A DNA stretch of 64,000 nucleotides from Sphaerosporella brunnea (lineage: Eukaryota > Ascomycota > Pezizomycetes > Pezizales > Pyronemataceae). The notes beneath the pieces were generated by a model. It was not told the origin of the DNA. It was given only the letters and a program-made list of their open reading frames with translations, and made no database searches. Position 1 is the first letter of the stretch; each line of letters opens with the position of its first letter. The translations under genes were made by a program, and so were the position numbers. The stretch is from assembly GCA_008704415.1 (NCBI GenBank), contig VXIS01000222.1, positions 17,667 through 81,666 of the forward strand, in the 5' to 3' direction. Positions 22,600-33,905 of this stretch are shown here, in pieces.

Positions 22600-24115
22600 T
22601 CTGCAGACTGGATTATGGCCGTGCATAGTTGACAACCTGTCCAGTGGTCAGGAACCGTTAGTTTTGAGAAAAATAGGCCCTTAGAGCGCACGCAGACATC
22701 CAGAACAGCCAATACACTTTCTCCGCACACCCGCTGCTGCAGAGATGCTCGACTGTGTGCATATATGCTCTCTTTCAAGCGATGGTTGCTCAGGGCCAGC
22801 GGTTGTCTGATACCGTTGAAATTCCAGAGAAAAATCCATCTCTGGAGGGCCCGGGGACCTTTAGAACAGCCAATACACGTCGTCAACATCCCGCCTGCTG
22901 CAGGGAGGTTTGGTTTCATGCATATAAGCTGTATCAGCAGTGGTTTTTGACCGGGGCGCGTGATTGTTTGATACCGTTGAAAATTTGAGAATAATTGACC
23001 TCCGCAGCGCCCGGGGACCCCTAGAACCCCCCAAAACAAGTCGTCCAGACACGGCCTGCTGCAGGGACGTTCTTCTACAGTCACCTAAGCTCTGTTTAAA
23101 CCGACGATTGCTCAGGGACAGCGGTTGTGCCCTGTCGTTGTGAGTAGCGGACGCCTTTTGGTAATCACTGAGTATGGCTCGATCTTGATAGGACAATGTC
23201 CCACCAAGATTAGTAAGTATCGTCTGTCTACTACCTGCTGTAGGGAGGCTCAACAGCATGCATATAAGCTGTGTTTAAAGCGACGATTGCTCACGGCCAG
23301 CGGTTGTTCCCAATCGTGGAGATTTTGAGAAAAATCAGCCTCCTGGAACCCCGGGGCCGCCAGAACAGCCAATAAACACCGTCGGCCCGCTGCCTGTTAC
23401 AGGGAGGCCCTACTGTAGGTATATAAGCTCTGTTTGAACGGACGCTTGCTTAGGTCCAGTGGTTGTTGCCTGTCGCTGAGATTAGCGGACGCATTTTGGG
23501 AAGCACTCATTATCACTCGATCTTGGTAGGACAATGTCCCACCAAGATCAGTAAGCGTCGTCTGCCCACCACCCGCTGCAGAGACGCTCGGCAGTGCTCA
23601 TAGAAGCTCTCTGGGGAGCCGCTGTCTCCTGGGACCAGCGTGTATTCCGTAGGGTTGAAATTTGCGAAGGCGTTTTCATGCTCACTGATTATCACTCGAT
23701 CTTGGTAGGACAATGTCCCACCAAGATTAGTAAGCGTCGTCTGCCCACCACCCGCTGCAGAGACGCTCGGCAGTGCTCATAGAAGCTCTCTGGGGAGCCG
23801 CTGTCTCCTGGGACCAGCGTGTATTCCGTAGGGTTGAAATTTGCGAAGGCGTTTTCATGCTCACTGATTATCACTCGATCTTGGTAGGACAATGTCCCAC
23901 CAAGATTAGTAAGCGTCGTCTGCCCACCACCCGCTGCAGAGACGCTCGGCAGTGCTCATAGAAGCTCTCTGGGGAGCCGCTGTCTCCTGGGACCAGCGTG
24001 TATTCCGTAGGGTTGAAATTTGCGAAGGCGTTTTCATGCTCACTGATTATCACTCGATCTTGCTAGCACAATGTCCCACCAAGATTAGTCAGAGGCGTCT
24101 TCCCACTGCCCCGTG
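22600..24115. repeat. satellite-like tandem repeat, about 175-179-bp unit
   Basis: Three successive units at 23513-24050 are spaced exactly 179 bp and nearly identical. More diverged units extend left to about 22600 and right to about 24115. Each recent unit holds a 29-bp near-perfect palindrome, ATCTTGGTAGGACA, one base, then TGTCCCACCAAGAT. The unit is nucleosome-sized. Short open frames that repeat with the unit are not genes. Inverted copies lie at 29640-30010. Confidence 0.85.
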
Positions 24116-24466
24116 CAGTGACGCTCGACCGTGCTCATAGAAGTTCTCAGGGCAGCTGCCTTTGCACAGGGCCGCACGGCCGGTACGTTCAAGTCTCGGG
24201 TGCCCGGGACCTGAAACTCAGTCTCGGGCGAGTACTCAGGCCTACAGCACACCTGAGTGGGGGCCCGGGCGGGGAGGGGAAGGCCGATGGAGCGGGGGCA
24301 ATGGAGCGGCCATTGGAGCGGTGATCCATGCGGTGTTCAATTTGAATGCCCTCGGCTGGCCATTGGCTAATTAAGAATGTTCATAGTGCTGTCTCCCAGT
24401 CCTTTGCACCGGTTGATGGGCCGCCGGCGATCGGTAACGTATCGGAGCTAGAAGTTGAACACGTAC

Positions 24467-24519
24467 AAACTCTTAAATACCGCGCAGTGGCGAAGTGACT
24501 GCGCGGTATTTAAGAGTTT
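24467..24519. repeat. perfect 22-bp palindrome with 9-bp loop
   Basis: AAACTCTTAAATACCGCGCA plus GT (24467-24488) is exactly complementary to 24498-24519, with GGCGAAGTG between. The repeat would form a strong hairpin or cruciform. There is no gene next to it. Confidence 0.85.
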
Positions 24520-26674
24520 ATACGGTAGGTAGTTAGAAAATCGGCAAGCACGCCATGACGATGCTACTAACTCGCATGAAATTAAGAAACGATCTGGCGC
24601 GCACTTAATACATACAGCCTATAGTGCATCACACTCCGAACGCCAAAACAGCGGCCTTCAAATAAAGCGAGTGATAAACTATGACGCATCTACGCTCACT
24701 TTCCTCTTCCCCGCGCTCTGCCTGGACGAGCTCCGCCCCGCCCCCGACAGGAATCTTTAACCTCCCTCTTTTAGGCTCCCATGCGCTATCTGAGTTTTGA
24801 TGTTCATATTCCATTGAAGTGCGCATAACTCAGCGGCTACCCCCAGTTTGTCGTTGCGCCACTCAGAGTGTGATAGGCGGCGATCTTGAGCTCTTTCTAC
24901 GGGGTCTAGTTTTGAAAAAACCTAGAGTACTGGTGTTTTAGAAGGGAAGAAGCAACAATTAACAATGAAATTACGGTCACAGAGCTTACGAAAGGGCACT
25001 ATTTTACAGCTGTAACCTTGAACTGAACGCATCGCTGGATGGCTGCAGACTGCGTGTTCAACTACTACGTCGTGTTCAACTTCCAGGTCCGATACGTCAG
25101 AGACCGGGGACTGGGGTTTGGCGAGTTGTGGTCGCAAAGGTGGACTGGAGTTGCCACGGGTGACTTGGACACCGGATGGTAGAGAAAAAAATTGCATGCG
25201 CAGAGCGCACGCCATCATAGCTCATCACTCCCGAGTTGGGACTACCCGTGCACACTCACCCAATCAGATTCGTCCCGGATAACGTGTTTTCTTGGGTTGA
25301 TGAAGCCATGAGAGTGCTCACGATATACTGAAATAAAAGGCTACATAAACTTTGCGGTGGGTGACGTGTAGTAGTGTGTGGCGACGGCGATTGTGGCAGG
25401 CGGATGCCCGGAGCGAGTGATAGATAATCATGCTTTAGATGCTTTACCGGCAGGTAAGCACCAGCAGCACCAGCAGCGCGAGCGAAGCGATCCACGAGAT
25501 CCTATCTATACCTACGAGTAAACCCCGTGATGGTAACCATCACGTTGTAAAATCATTAGTCCCGGCCACACAAATCTCCATAATTATTCCTTGCCAATAG
25601 CTCCCCTTCCGGACTTACAGCTCTCCACTCGAGGCGTGGGTTGCGCGACCCTATACACAGCTTATCACTCGGCTCTGGTATCCCTGCTTCCGACCGCCAA
25701 CAGTGCTCCCTCTACGGCTCCGCTCCGGAATGATAGAGCTGGGCAGTCGCTCCCCAGTATCGTCGCTAAAGCTCCTCCACGGCTCCGCTCCACAATGCGC
25801 GCACGCATCACAGCTAATCACTCGGCACATTTGGTGTTTCCGTGCTTCGCCACATGCTTAGCCACCAGGCGCCACCGTGTTTGCGGCTCACACTGCTCAA
25901 TATATCTATACCTATAAAGAGCAGGTGGCGTTTTACGGTGGCTGAACCCTATGTTTCCGAACGTTGGATTGTGGAGAGCTGTGGAAGAGCGACTGCCCAG
26001 CTCTACTACTCTTTTAGAACGGAGCCGTGTAGGAGCTTTAGCGGCGATACTGCGGAGCCACTGCACATGTACCGGGCACGGCCGTGACTGGCGGAAGGAC
26101 CAGGTACGAGGACCGAGTGAGAATTGGTGAATCGCATAGCCAGAACCTCCATAATGGCCCGTGGCCGCTCCCGGGCCATGCGGTAACAGGCGGGGTCGCG
26201 GGAGAACTCGCAATAATCAGGATAGGCAGCCGGGAGACATCTCGTACGGGCTGAAGACTGGGAAGGACCGGACGAAGTCAAGCAAAACCAACGTTGCACG
26301 CCGAAACAGGAGCACGAGGATTGCGGTAGGGACAAAGAGAATCTCGGGGGGAAGGCGATGCCGTGCAATCAAAAATTATCAGAAACTGTCAAGAAATGGC
26401 AGAGTTATGGCCCACACAAGGTATACCGTGCTGTGAATGCGCAATGCGCAGGGACGCGGATTGTGGGATAACCGAAACTGAATCTCGGCGAGGGAACAAA
26501 ATGATGATGCTTCGTGCGCAAAGATATCGTGCTAAGCCTTCGTATCCATATTTGTGGCACAGGAAGCCTGAGTGAGCCCATACTTGGCTCAATGCGAACA
26601 ATCTCCAGAAGAGCAAAATAGCGCCCTCCACTTCCTTTACTCTAAAAGAATAAACACCTATCGTACCCTCAATC
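24520..26674. other. about 2.1 kb without a recognised gene; contains an inverted repeat
   Basis: A segment at about 25741-25793 (CAGTCGCTCCCCAGTATCGT, then CTCCTCCACGGCTCCG) recurs inverted at about 26011-26072. This gives a fold-back of about 330 bp. No open frame has a recognisable domain. Confidence 0.45.
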
Positions 26675-27147
26675 TCATCTTAAAGAGACAACGCTGTTCC
26701 GGAGCCCAACAGCGTACCTACAAGGCAGCCAAACGACATTGAACTCATGCGCAGGAGATTTTTGCTCAAGATCAGGGTTTTCGATCATGGCCTTATATTT
26801 GCTCCAGTTCCCAGTGAAATAGACCATAAACCTGATTGCGTATTTCGCATGGTAAGCGGCGTGGTATACTTGACGCCCGCTCCCTCGATGGGCGTCCCAT
26901 TGGCACTGGTCACCCTTACCGGTTCTGGCCGTCTGACCCACAGCAGCTTATGCTGAAACATGAACTCCAAGTTCATGATAGCCCTGGTGCAGCCGGAATC
27001 CACGAGAAAGTTCCCTTCACACTGGCGGTTCTTATCGTACTCGTTCACCCAGTGTAGGATTGCTCTGATAAACAGGTGCTTTCCGTTTTGGGTAGCATGG
27101 TTAGTTCCAGCACGTTCGAAGCCTTTTGATACGTCGATCGAGCACAA
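26675..27147 (-). pseudogene. gypsy protease remnant
   Basis: The minus-strand frame (27147-26785) has FLVDSGCTRAIMN and FMFQHKLLWVRR. It aligns by eye with FLIDSGCSGPILN and FVFEHKLPWIKR of the element at 6312-13909. It continues in another frame to 26675. This is an aspartic protease piece of a related chromovirus. No LTRs are seen. Confidence 0.75.
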
Positions 27148-27273
27148 CGTCTCGCCGAAATACGATACTTATGGTTATGGCTTATGGGCGGATTTACGGA
27201 TCTGGGTTTTATATGCGTGTTGTGTCATGACACATAGGCGCCTGCGCGTTTCGGGGAATCACCCCTCCTCAGT

Positions 27274-27738
27274 GTGCATTTGCAGAGTGACGAGCGCGGC
27301 GCGCACCTCCCTCAAGAGGTTGCCTTACTCGGAAGGACTTGGGAATCAATAGGTTTTGGTAAACGCAGTAAATTGACTTTTGGACAGCCTCAGCCCGGAC
27401 CAAACAGTAACCCAACCAAAAAACCCCAAAGATCCAACTCAACGTCACCAGGCCTTTACCACGGTGGTACAAACTTCACAAGATCCTTCATCAACGACCC
27501 GTCCCTGATCGGTGAATTGCTACAGACCGCAACCCCGAACAAGCAACTTCTTCTTCTCGATAAAATTCGCGACTGTCCACAAGATTTGAGCCTTCTTGTG
27601 ATGCGTGTTGGAACGCATCATCGCGACGTTATCTTCGATTTGCTGCGTGACTTCGAAGACACAATCCGCGAAGATGACGTTACGCCGCCAAGGCACCAGT
27701 GCAGTACTATAGAGAGCACGTTCAAAATCGTGGGGTGA
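27274..27738 (+). CDS. hypothetical ORF, 154 aa
   Basis: The frame has plausible protein composition in its second half (LIGELLQTATPNKQLLLLDK, DVIFDLLRDFEDTIREDD). I do not recognise a family. It lies between two gypsy remnants and may be a TE fragment or a gene relic. Confidence 0.25.
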   Translation: MHLQSDERGAHLPQEVALLGRTWESIGFGKRSKLTFGQPQPGPNSNPTKKPQRSNSTSPGLYHGGTNFTRSFINDPSLIGELLQTATPNKQLLLLDKIRDCPQDLSLLVMRVGTHHRDVIFDLLRDFEDTIREDDVTPPRHQCSTIESTFKIVG

Positions 27739-28909
27739 ACATGATTTTATTTCCTGCAGAAGCTCACTGCGGTGTGTTCGCCCGTCCCCCCGCTTCCTCA
27801 CCATTCCGCAAAATCCCAACGATACGCATTAACCGCTGTCCCTAACCAAACAGCGCTGCGCAGTGCCCACAGAGCGTCTAGGCAGACGAACCTGCCGTCG
27901 AACCTGCCGCTGAACCTGCTGCCGAACTCGAACGCCTCTTCGCCGACGCGTACGAAGCCGACCCGTTCCCTGTCAACGTGCTTCGCATGCTACGCTCCCG
28001 GCCATGAGCCGTTACGCCTGCATGTGATGCAGCAGCATCACGATTCTCCCTAGGGTACAAGATTTTGGTGTGGTGTGGTTTAAAGGGCACCACAAAAGCG
28101 TATTACGTAGTTTAAATGTCACACCGCGGTGTCAAAGTCGTGCCATTTAAACTACAAAACCTCTTATCGTCGTGGCATAGAGAAAGTGTCGTGCCAAATA
28201 CACCACCCGGGGTGTCAAAAAAAAAAGCCACGATGAAAGGAAGGGTCACGACCAAGTCGTGCCAAAAACACCACACAGTTCGTGCTTGCAACGCCACGAT
28301 AAACGGCACACCGAATCAAGTGAAGCAGACACATCAAGAACGAATTCGCCACGACAAACGACACCACATTTGGAGGAAAGCTAAGCCCATTTGAGGGGAC
28401 GGGAGGTTCCGCGGTTGTCCCATCTTTAAATTTCCGGCCTTCCGCTTCTCCACCCTTTCTTTTCCTCAACCTTCAACACCAATCATTCTTCAACACCAAT
28501 CATCCTTCATCAGCCATCACTCTGCTTGTTTCGTGCTCCACGGGTGAGTTTCCACGCGCAGCAGAACAGTCAATTCCGCTGACATCGTGCTGCTTCTAGA
28601 GCTCGCTGGAGTTAACAGGCAGCGGAACACAGCTGATCCCGCTACCCCATTCCCGCTGCTGCCCCCGTCAGTTTCCACTCATGCTTTTGCTGAACTTAGC
28701 TAACTTTTCCCAGACCCAGGACTTCTACCAACGGAACAAAGCTTCCCGGATTGTCTCCTTACAAGGAACTCCGGCTATGTTGTAGAACGTGGTGGTATTT
28801 GTGGTGGTTTATGATGGTGACGTTTGGTGCACGGACTGTGGTGGGAGTCGTTGTGTCAAATGTAGTGGGGCTTGTCTTTATCCTGTAGATCGTCTATATT
28901 GAACAATTA

Positions 28910-28985
28910 ACCGGCTTTTATCGTGGCTTTTATCGTGGCTTTTATCGTGGCATCAATCGTGACTATCATCGTGGCGTTTATCGTG
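28910..28985. repeat. short tandem repeat (about 14-16 bp) TTTATCGTGGC
   Basis: TTTATCGTGGC-type units repeat about five times inside the inverted-repeat element, just before the 22-bp array. Confidence 0.7.
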
Positions 28986-29205
28986 GCATTTTTGCACGAA
29001 CTCGTAGTGTAAAGGCCACGAACTCGTAGTTTAAAGGCCACGAACTCGTGGTTTAAAAGACACGAATTTGTAGTTTGAAAGACACAAACGGCGTAGTATG
29101 AAATACACGAACTTGTGGTTTGAAAGACACAAACGGCGTAGTATGAAAGACACGAACTTGTAGTTTGAAAGACACGAATTTGCAGTATAAAGGACACGAA
29201 TACTG
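28986..29205. repeat. about 22-bp tandem array (CACGAACTCGTAGTTTAAAG)
   Basis: About ten imperfect units of CACGAACTYGTAGTTTRAAGG occur. They are probably subterminal transposase-binding repeats of the enclosing element. Confidence 0.75.
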
Positions 29206-29639
29206 TGGTGACGCGCCATATAATGCTTTGGTGGGTGGGTGTCACTATAGGCGGCACCACAGATGGCACCATATACGTCCTGCCGTTTACACTACAAATT
29301 ATTGAACCCTAGGGTTCTCCTGTTGCCGGTCACCCAGGACGATCGAAAACGCTAGGGTTACTGCATCGTCAGTACTACTGGAAGAGGATGCGTCAGGACG
29401 TCGAGCGATACGTACGGAACTGCCACACCTGCCAGCGATCTAGGACCAGCCGGCACGCGCGTTCGGAACCCTCCGCCCTCTGCCTATCCCGGACCAGCCG
29501 TGCCGCCGTTACCGCTCAGGGAGCCGTTTTTTCTCAAATTCTCAACAATAAGTACTGGCCCTAGACAAAAGCGGCTGCCCAGAGTCCTTCTATGACTACG
29601 GTGCAGCGTCCATGCAGCAGGCGGTGGGCAGACGATGCC

Positions 29640-30010
29640 GACTAATCTTGGTGGGACATTGTAAGATCGAGTGACAGGCGGTGATCACCAAAATGCTGTC
29701 GCAAATTTCAACCCTATGGAATACCCGCTCGCCCTAGGCAGAAGCGGCTGCTTAGAAAGCTTCCATGATTAGAGTCGAGCGTCCATGCAGCAGGCGGTGG
29801 GCAGACGAAGCTTGCTAATCTTGGTAGGACATTCTCCTACCAAGATCGAGTGATAGGCAGTGATTATCAAACTGCCGGCGGAAATTTCAACCCTACGGAA
29901 TACCCGCTAGCCCTAGGCACAGGCGGTACAGACGAAACTCCCTGCAGCGGGCAGGGTCTGGACTGCGTGTTTTGGGGGTTCTGGAGGTCCTGAAATTCCG
30001 GAGGTCAATT
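29640..30010. repeat. inverted copies of the about 179-bp satellite
   Basis: ATCTTGGTAGGACATTCTCC followed by TACCAAGATCGAGTGATAGG and AAATTTCAACCCTACGGAAT matches the complement of the 22600-24115 satellite. At least two diverged units are present. Confidence 0.8.
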
Positions 30011-30629
30011 TGGGAAGGCAGCGTGCCTACCATTCTGACGTCTGCACTCTGCCCGCGCTGCTCTCATAATGGGAGGCGGCTCCAACTCAGTAGTTCATAG
30101 AGTGCTAGAGAATGATGATGCTACACAATAGCAAACTCTGCTGTCGAGTTAGGCTTGGGGTGGGGTGTTACACACCACCACCACTCTGGCGTGCACTCCG
30201 CAGCGGCTACACCTTCGGTAGTTCAGAGAATGCTCGAGATCAGCCTTGGTAGGCCTAAGGAAAAGTTTGACCCAGGGCCCTAATAAGGGCGCTGGGCGCC
30301 ATGCTTGGGGTGAAACTGATGCATCTTGATGAACGACTGATCAGGGCTCTGGCCCACCTCGAACATCTGGTGATTACCAAGCTGACACGGGTAGAAACTG
30401 ATTGAGGGCACTCCAGAGGTCAATTTTTTTTTTGAAACTATAGCAAAATGACTGCTTTTGGTGAGCGCTGCCCATTATATTAGTAACTGACTGTTTGACC
30501 AGGAAACTGCCCGGTCGAAGTAGCTCTCCACATCACCTCGCATTTGCCACCGCGAGCGGCATACAATCTGGCACGAACGTGACGTTCTTTCCATGCACTT
30601 CAATGGAAACGTCTCCGCGATGTACCAGG
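30011..30629. other. no recognised gene
   Basis: Mixed low-complexity DNA and a T-run near 30425. No supported feature was seen. Confidence 0.35.
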
Positions 30630-30639
30630 CACCACCGAT

Positions 30640-30928
30640 GTTGCCCGAATACTTGACGAAAACGATGTCACAAAGATGAAGCGGTGCCTCCAGGACAGCA
30701 ACATCGATGTGGACATGTGCATCCCACACTCAAGGATGGTTGGTACCACTGCTATTTTGTGCTTGGCAGCTGGAGCAACCCGATATGGTCGAACTGCTGC
30801 TCGATTACGGCGCTTCCGTATCTAGGTTCCTGATGTGCGACCAAATGGGGAGGGCACTAGGTCGACGTCAGGAGGAACGCATGGAGAGATGCATTCAGCA
30901 GCTGATGGAGAGGGGGTGGAGACCGTGA
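30640..30928 (+). pseudogene. ankyrin-repeat protein remnant
   Basis: Frame 1 reads DVARILDENDVTKMKRCLQD, then NIDVDMC. After a frame change near 30740 the other frame reads LLFCAWQLEQPDMVELLLDY, then GASV, a typical ankyrin repeat. It ends at a stop at 30928 after MERCIQQLMERGWRP. A frameshift or an unrecognised intron breaks it. Confidence 0.55.
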
Positions 30929-31102
30929 GGGAGTCGGACAGGTTTCAATGGTTCGAACAGGAACCTACTGGGATTGAGCTGAACTGGTTTCGCCGGGATG
31001 TCCCCAGCAGAATTGATGCCTACATCGATAGGTCAGGGCCCATCATCATAGTGTTACGATTTTCTGTAGAGGTACTACTGGAAGGTCATTCCTTTGGTAA
31101 AC

Positions 31103-31975
31103 TCAATAGAAAACGTCTTGATTTCTCCTGATTACCAATCGGGCAACTCGATCATCCAGGTTCATGGCCACGCGCACGCCCTCGTCCTTATCTGACCTCC
31201 CTAACCCATACCGCCACCTCGAAGAATGCGCATTAGCCCTGACCCCACTACCTCCAGGTCTAGTTGTCTTCCTCATGCCACCTATCCGCGGTGTACTTGA
31301 CGCATGGCCTGCATCTGGAGAGTGGTAGTGTGTTACAAACGTTAGTCTCCCAGGCATGATGGGTCGGTGCTGGGCAGTAATGGCGGGTGGGCTAGGCGAG
31401 GGGGGTCCGGGAAGGCGGGGAGGGCGAGGGAAGGGGGGGAGCCGTCCTTGGGGGGGGGCAGTGGTCGGGGTGGGGGGGTGGTCAGAACCTCGGAGGTGGT
31501 CTGGTTGTGTGGGAGCGGGGTGGAAGCATTTCGCTTCTCCCGCTGTGGACTGGGCATTGGGCAACTGCTCATGCTGACGTAATGGCGGGGGAGAACTGTG
31601 ATTCCGATGGTGGTTGATCCAGATACCAGATATACCGACCCTGCCGGACGAAAGAGAGACGGGTCCATACGAGAACCCAAAAGAATCCTGTGGCCCTCCT
31701 GGGCCCCGCGGTCCGATTTCCCTGAGAGGGACCCTTTCCATATCTGCCCACAATTCCCGTGACGAAAGTAGGGTCATGGATCTCTGAGGCGAGCGCCGTA
31801 GGATGGCCTTGAAGGGTCCGGGGTCTCGCGTTTGCCTCATTGCAAAGTTTATGTGCCCCATACGCCCTAGGAAACAAGCCGGGGCCTGTTCACAAATCAT
31901 GTTCACTTGAGGCGAGCACAGACTGACTCTTGGTCCGGTCGTCCGGCGGCGAACGATGCTTGATACGACGTCCAC
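31103..31975 (-). CDS. Pro-rich hypothetical ORF, 290 aa (doubtful)
   Basis: This is a long open frame with a proline-rich centre over a G-rich plus-strand tract (31370-31500). The ends (ELWADMERVPLREIGPRGPG, NLDDRVARLVIRRNQDVFY) look somewhat protein-like, but no family is recognised. Low complexity could keep the frame open by chance. Confidence 0.25.
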   Translation of the reverse strand: MDVVSSIVRRRTTGPRVSLCSPQVNMICEQAPACFLGRMGHINFAMRQTRDPGPFKAILRRSPQRSMTLLSSRELWADMERVPLREIGPRGPGGPQDSFGFSYGPVSLSSGRVGISGIWINHHRNHSSPPPLRQHEQLPNAQSTAGEAKCFHPAPTQPDHLRGSDHPPTPTTAPPQGRLPPFPRPPRLPGPPSPSPPAITAQHRPIMPGRLTFVTHYHSPDAGHASSTPRIGGMRKTTRPGGSGVRANAHSSRWRYGLGRSDKDEGVRVAMNLDDRVARLVIRRNQDVFY

Positions 31976-33665
31976 ATCTACGCCATAGGCTCCGTTGCTC
32001 CTGCCTTAAGCTCGGCTTCACCTGTGGCATAACCCGATCAGCTGTTGGTTCTACCAAACGCCACAACGGAATAAACCTCCTTGCATCGACCAACCAGACC
32101 CTGCCTCAGCTGAGGGCTCCTCGCCGCGAATAAGCACAAACCCGGCGGCGAACGCACAAGCACTGGTGAACCATGGGCCCCAAAAGTCACGTTCTTCCCT
32201 CGCAGCGGCCATAATTCGGACTGTGGAATAAGTGTACCTATGCTCCAGCTAGAGAATCAAACGGACAGCATAGCCAGTCCTTGGCGCATGTGAGAGTACT
32301 TGCCTGCAAGCCACAGAAAAGTATGCATGCATGAAATCGAGAACTTCTGGCTGAATCGCTTAATACCCTGAGCAGTTTGTCCCCTCCGCAAAAATGCAAA
32401 GAAAACAAAAACGACCGGACCAAAGGGGTGGTCGCCCTCGATGGTGTTGTTGGTGAAAGGGCAAGTGGCTTGCCTCCGAAGGACCGTGGACCTGCTTCTC
32501 CACACGGGTACTCGCCGCGAATGCGATCTTACTCTTGGTATCGCGCCCACAGCTTGGCAGGGTCTACATTCACTACGCCTATCGTTGCGCGCCCCTTCGC
32601 ACATATCGGGCCAAAACAAACCAGTCCCGAAATGACCAATACAAATATGACCGATCAATGCCGAACCCAATGTCAGGGCTGGGCTGACAGGTTCAAGTAG
32701 TAGTGTATCTCTGAATCGAAATTATATCTCCGACCTGCATAGTTGTTGTCTGTAGATTTCGATACACCGCAGTGGCCTGGCCCACTACACCACACCATTG
32801 ATGAACGGCCCTGATTGATGAATTGGGCACGAGTAGTCATGTGCTTTCATGCCCTTGAGCCTCACTCAGAAATTCGACGCGACTTCCACCGCAAACGAAA
32901 TCTGCACGCGCTACTGCCCAATGAGTGAGATTTAGAAAGTAGGAGTTTGCCCCAATGGCGTGCAGCTACCCTCATCGGTTGCTGTGCAGGCTCGTGAGAA
33001 GGTCAAAAACGTGAAAACGATTATTGGGCTGTCTGAGAAATTTAGAATCAATACAGCGCAATCACGTACAGCTACTGCAGGGTCGGAAGTTAGTACTGTG
33101 TTCATCATGTTTTTGGAACATGTTGACCCACTGGACCTTATTTGGCGGAGATTGGGAGGACCGCAGACGAAAAATGCTGATGGTGTAGGAGCGGCGTTTC
33201 ATAAATCTGGAAACATCTCTTTAAGCATTGCCGGCGGTGAAAGGACCAGTAAGCCATTTTGTGGCGGGATATTCGCAAGACTATAGACGGGAACCGGACG
33301 GCGCGGAACACCTCTACGGCGCGGTTTTTTGTGGACCAGCCAGGCACGGCGGCTATCGCTGTTGATTCCTTTCAATATAAGTCTTACTCCAGTCGACTAA
33401 ATGGAGGTCGGGGGAATTGGACCCTTTTTTGTGAAATGCCAGTGAATGTGTGACTTTGCATGCCGATTGCTCACTTGAGTGAAAAACAGCGGTCTCTTCC
33501 GTTCTAAAACCGGCTGATTTTTTTTATCAATCAGTGCTATAGCGTTTCTCGGTTTGGATGGAGTGGAGACATGTGGGAGGACACAGATGCCGAAAATCGA
33601 GTTTCTGGAAACCCCGAGTGAGTTTCTATGAACACGTACGTCAAATTCCCTGCGTGAGATTGTGA
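31976..33665. other. about 1.7 kb without a recognised gene
   Basis: An open frame at 32960-33286 (+, 108 aa) has no recognisable domain. Nothing else is supported. Confidence 0.35.
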
Positions 33666-33766
33666 TTGATTGACTGGCGCACTATCCTCCCCATGACTGT
33701 GTCTCCCATATCTCCATCAATTCATATCCATACTGACAAAAATGACGGCCATGATTGTTACCTCAC

Positions 33767-33905
33767 GCCCCTTGCGTTGGCTGATTTCCTTGAGCTCTTC
33801 TCAATACCCGCTATGTCCACTGAACCGGAGCGCGTGTTCAGCGGCGCAAAAATCACCATCTTCGATCGCGGTTGTCAGTTGAGCGATGCAGCAGTTAACG
33901 CTTAA
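33767..33905 (+). pseudogene. hAT transposase C-terminal (dimerisation) fragment
   Basis: LADFLELFSIPAMSTEPERV and FSGAKITIFDRGCQLSD match the hAT dimerisation signature (IPA.S.E.ERVFSGAK.T...R). Only this tail remains, in the frame 33666-33905. Confidence 0.8.

Larger units (their letters stand above)
28048..29314. mobile_element. unclassified 1267-bp inverted-repeat element with subterminal repeats
   Basis: The ends are CCCTAGGGTACAAGATTTTG and, inverted, CCCTAGGGTTCAATAATTTG. The flanking 4-bp repeat is TTCT (28044-28047, 29315-29318). The inside carries many copies of a subterminal motif like GTAGTTTAAAGGCCACGAAC. These are dense at 28990-29210 as a tandem array of about 22 bp, with a few inverted copies near the left end. 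It has no ORF. The superfamily is unclear; CCCTAG ends recall piggyBac, but the duplication is not TTAA. Confidence 0.7.
27900..29540 (+). pseudogene. gypsy integrase remnant, split by an inverted-repeat element
   Basis: Left part: LERLFADAYEADPFP and, in another frame, LRLHVMQQHHDS (to 28047). Right part, from 29315: [20 protein letters not shown] then [18 protein letters not shown]. Removing the insert 28048-29314 and one TTCT restores [11 protein letters not shown] in frame, which matches the HHCC zinc region of gypsy integrases. The rest of the element is missing or unrecognisable. Confidence 0.75.

Noticed and set aside
23513..24140. Repeated 62-66-codon open frames at 179-bp spacing
   Set aside because: They recur only because the satellite unit repeats. 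There is no start context and no recognisable protein.
28048..29314. 8-bp duplication CCCTAGGG for the inverted-repeat element
   Set aside because: CCCTAGGG is itself part of the inverted ends. The TTCT duplication restores the integrase reading frame exactly and is preferred.
29300..29350. CCCTAGGG / CTAGGGTT as telomere-like repeats
   Set aside because: They are isolated and not tandem. They are explained as the ends of an inverted-repeat element.
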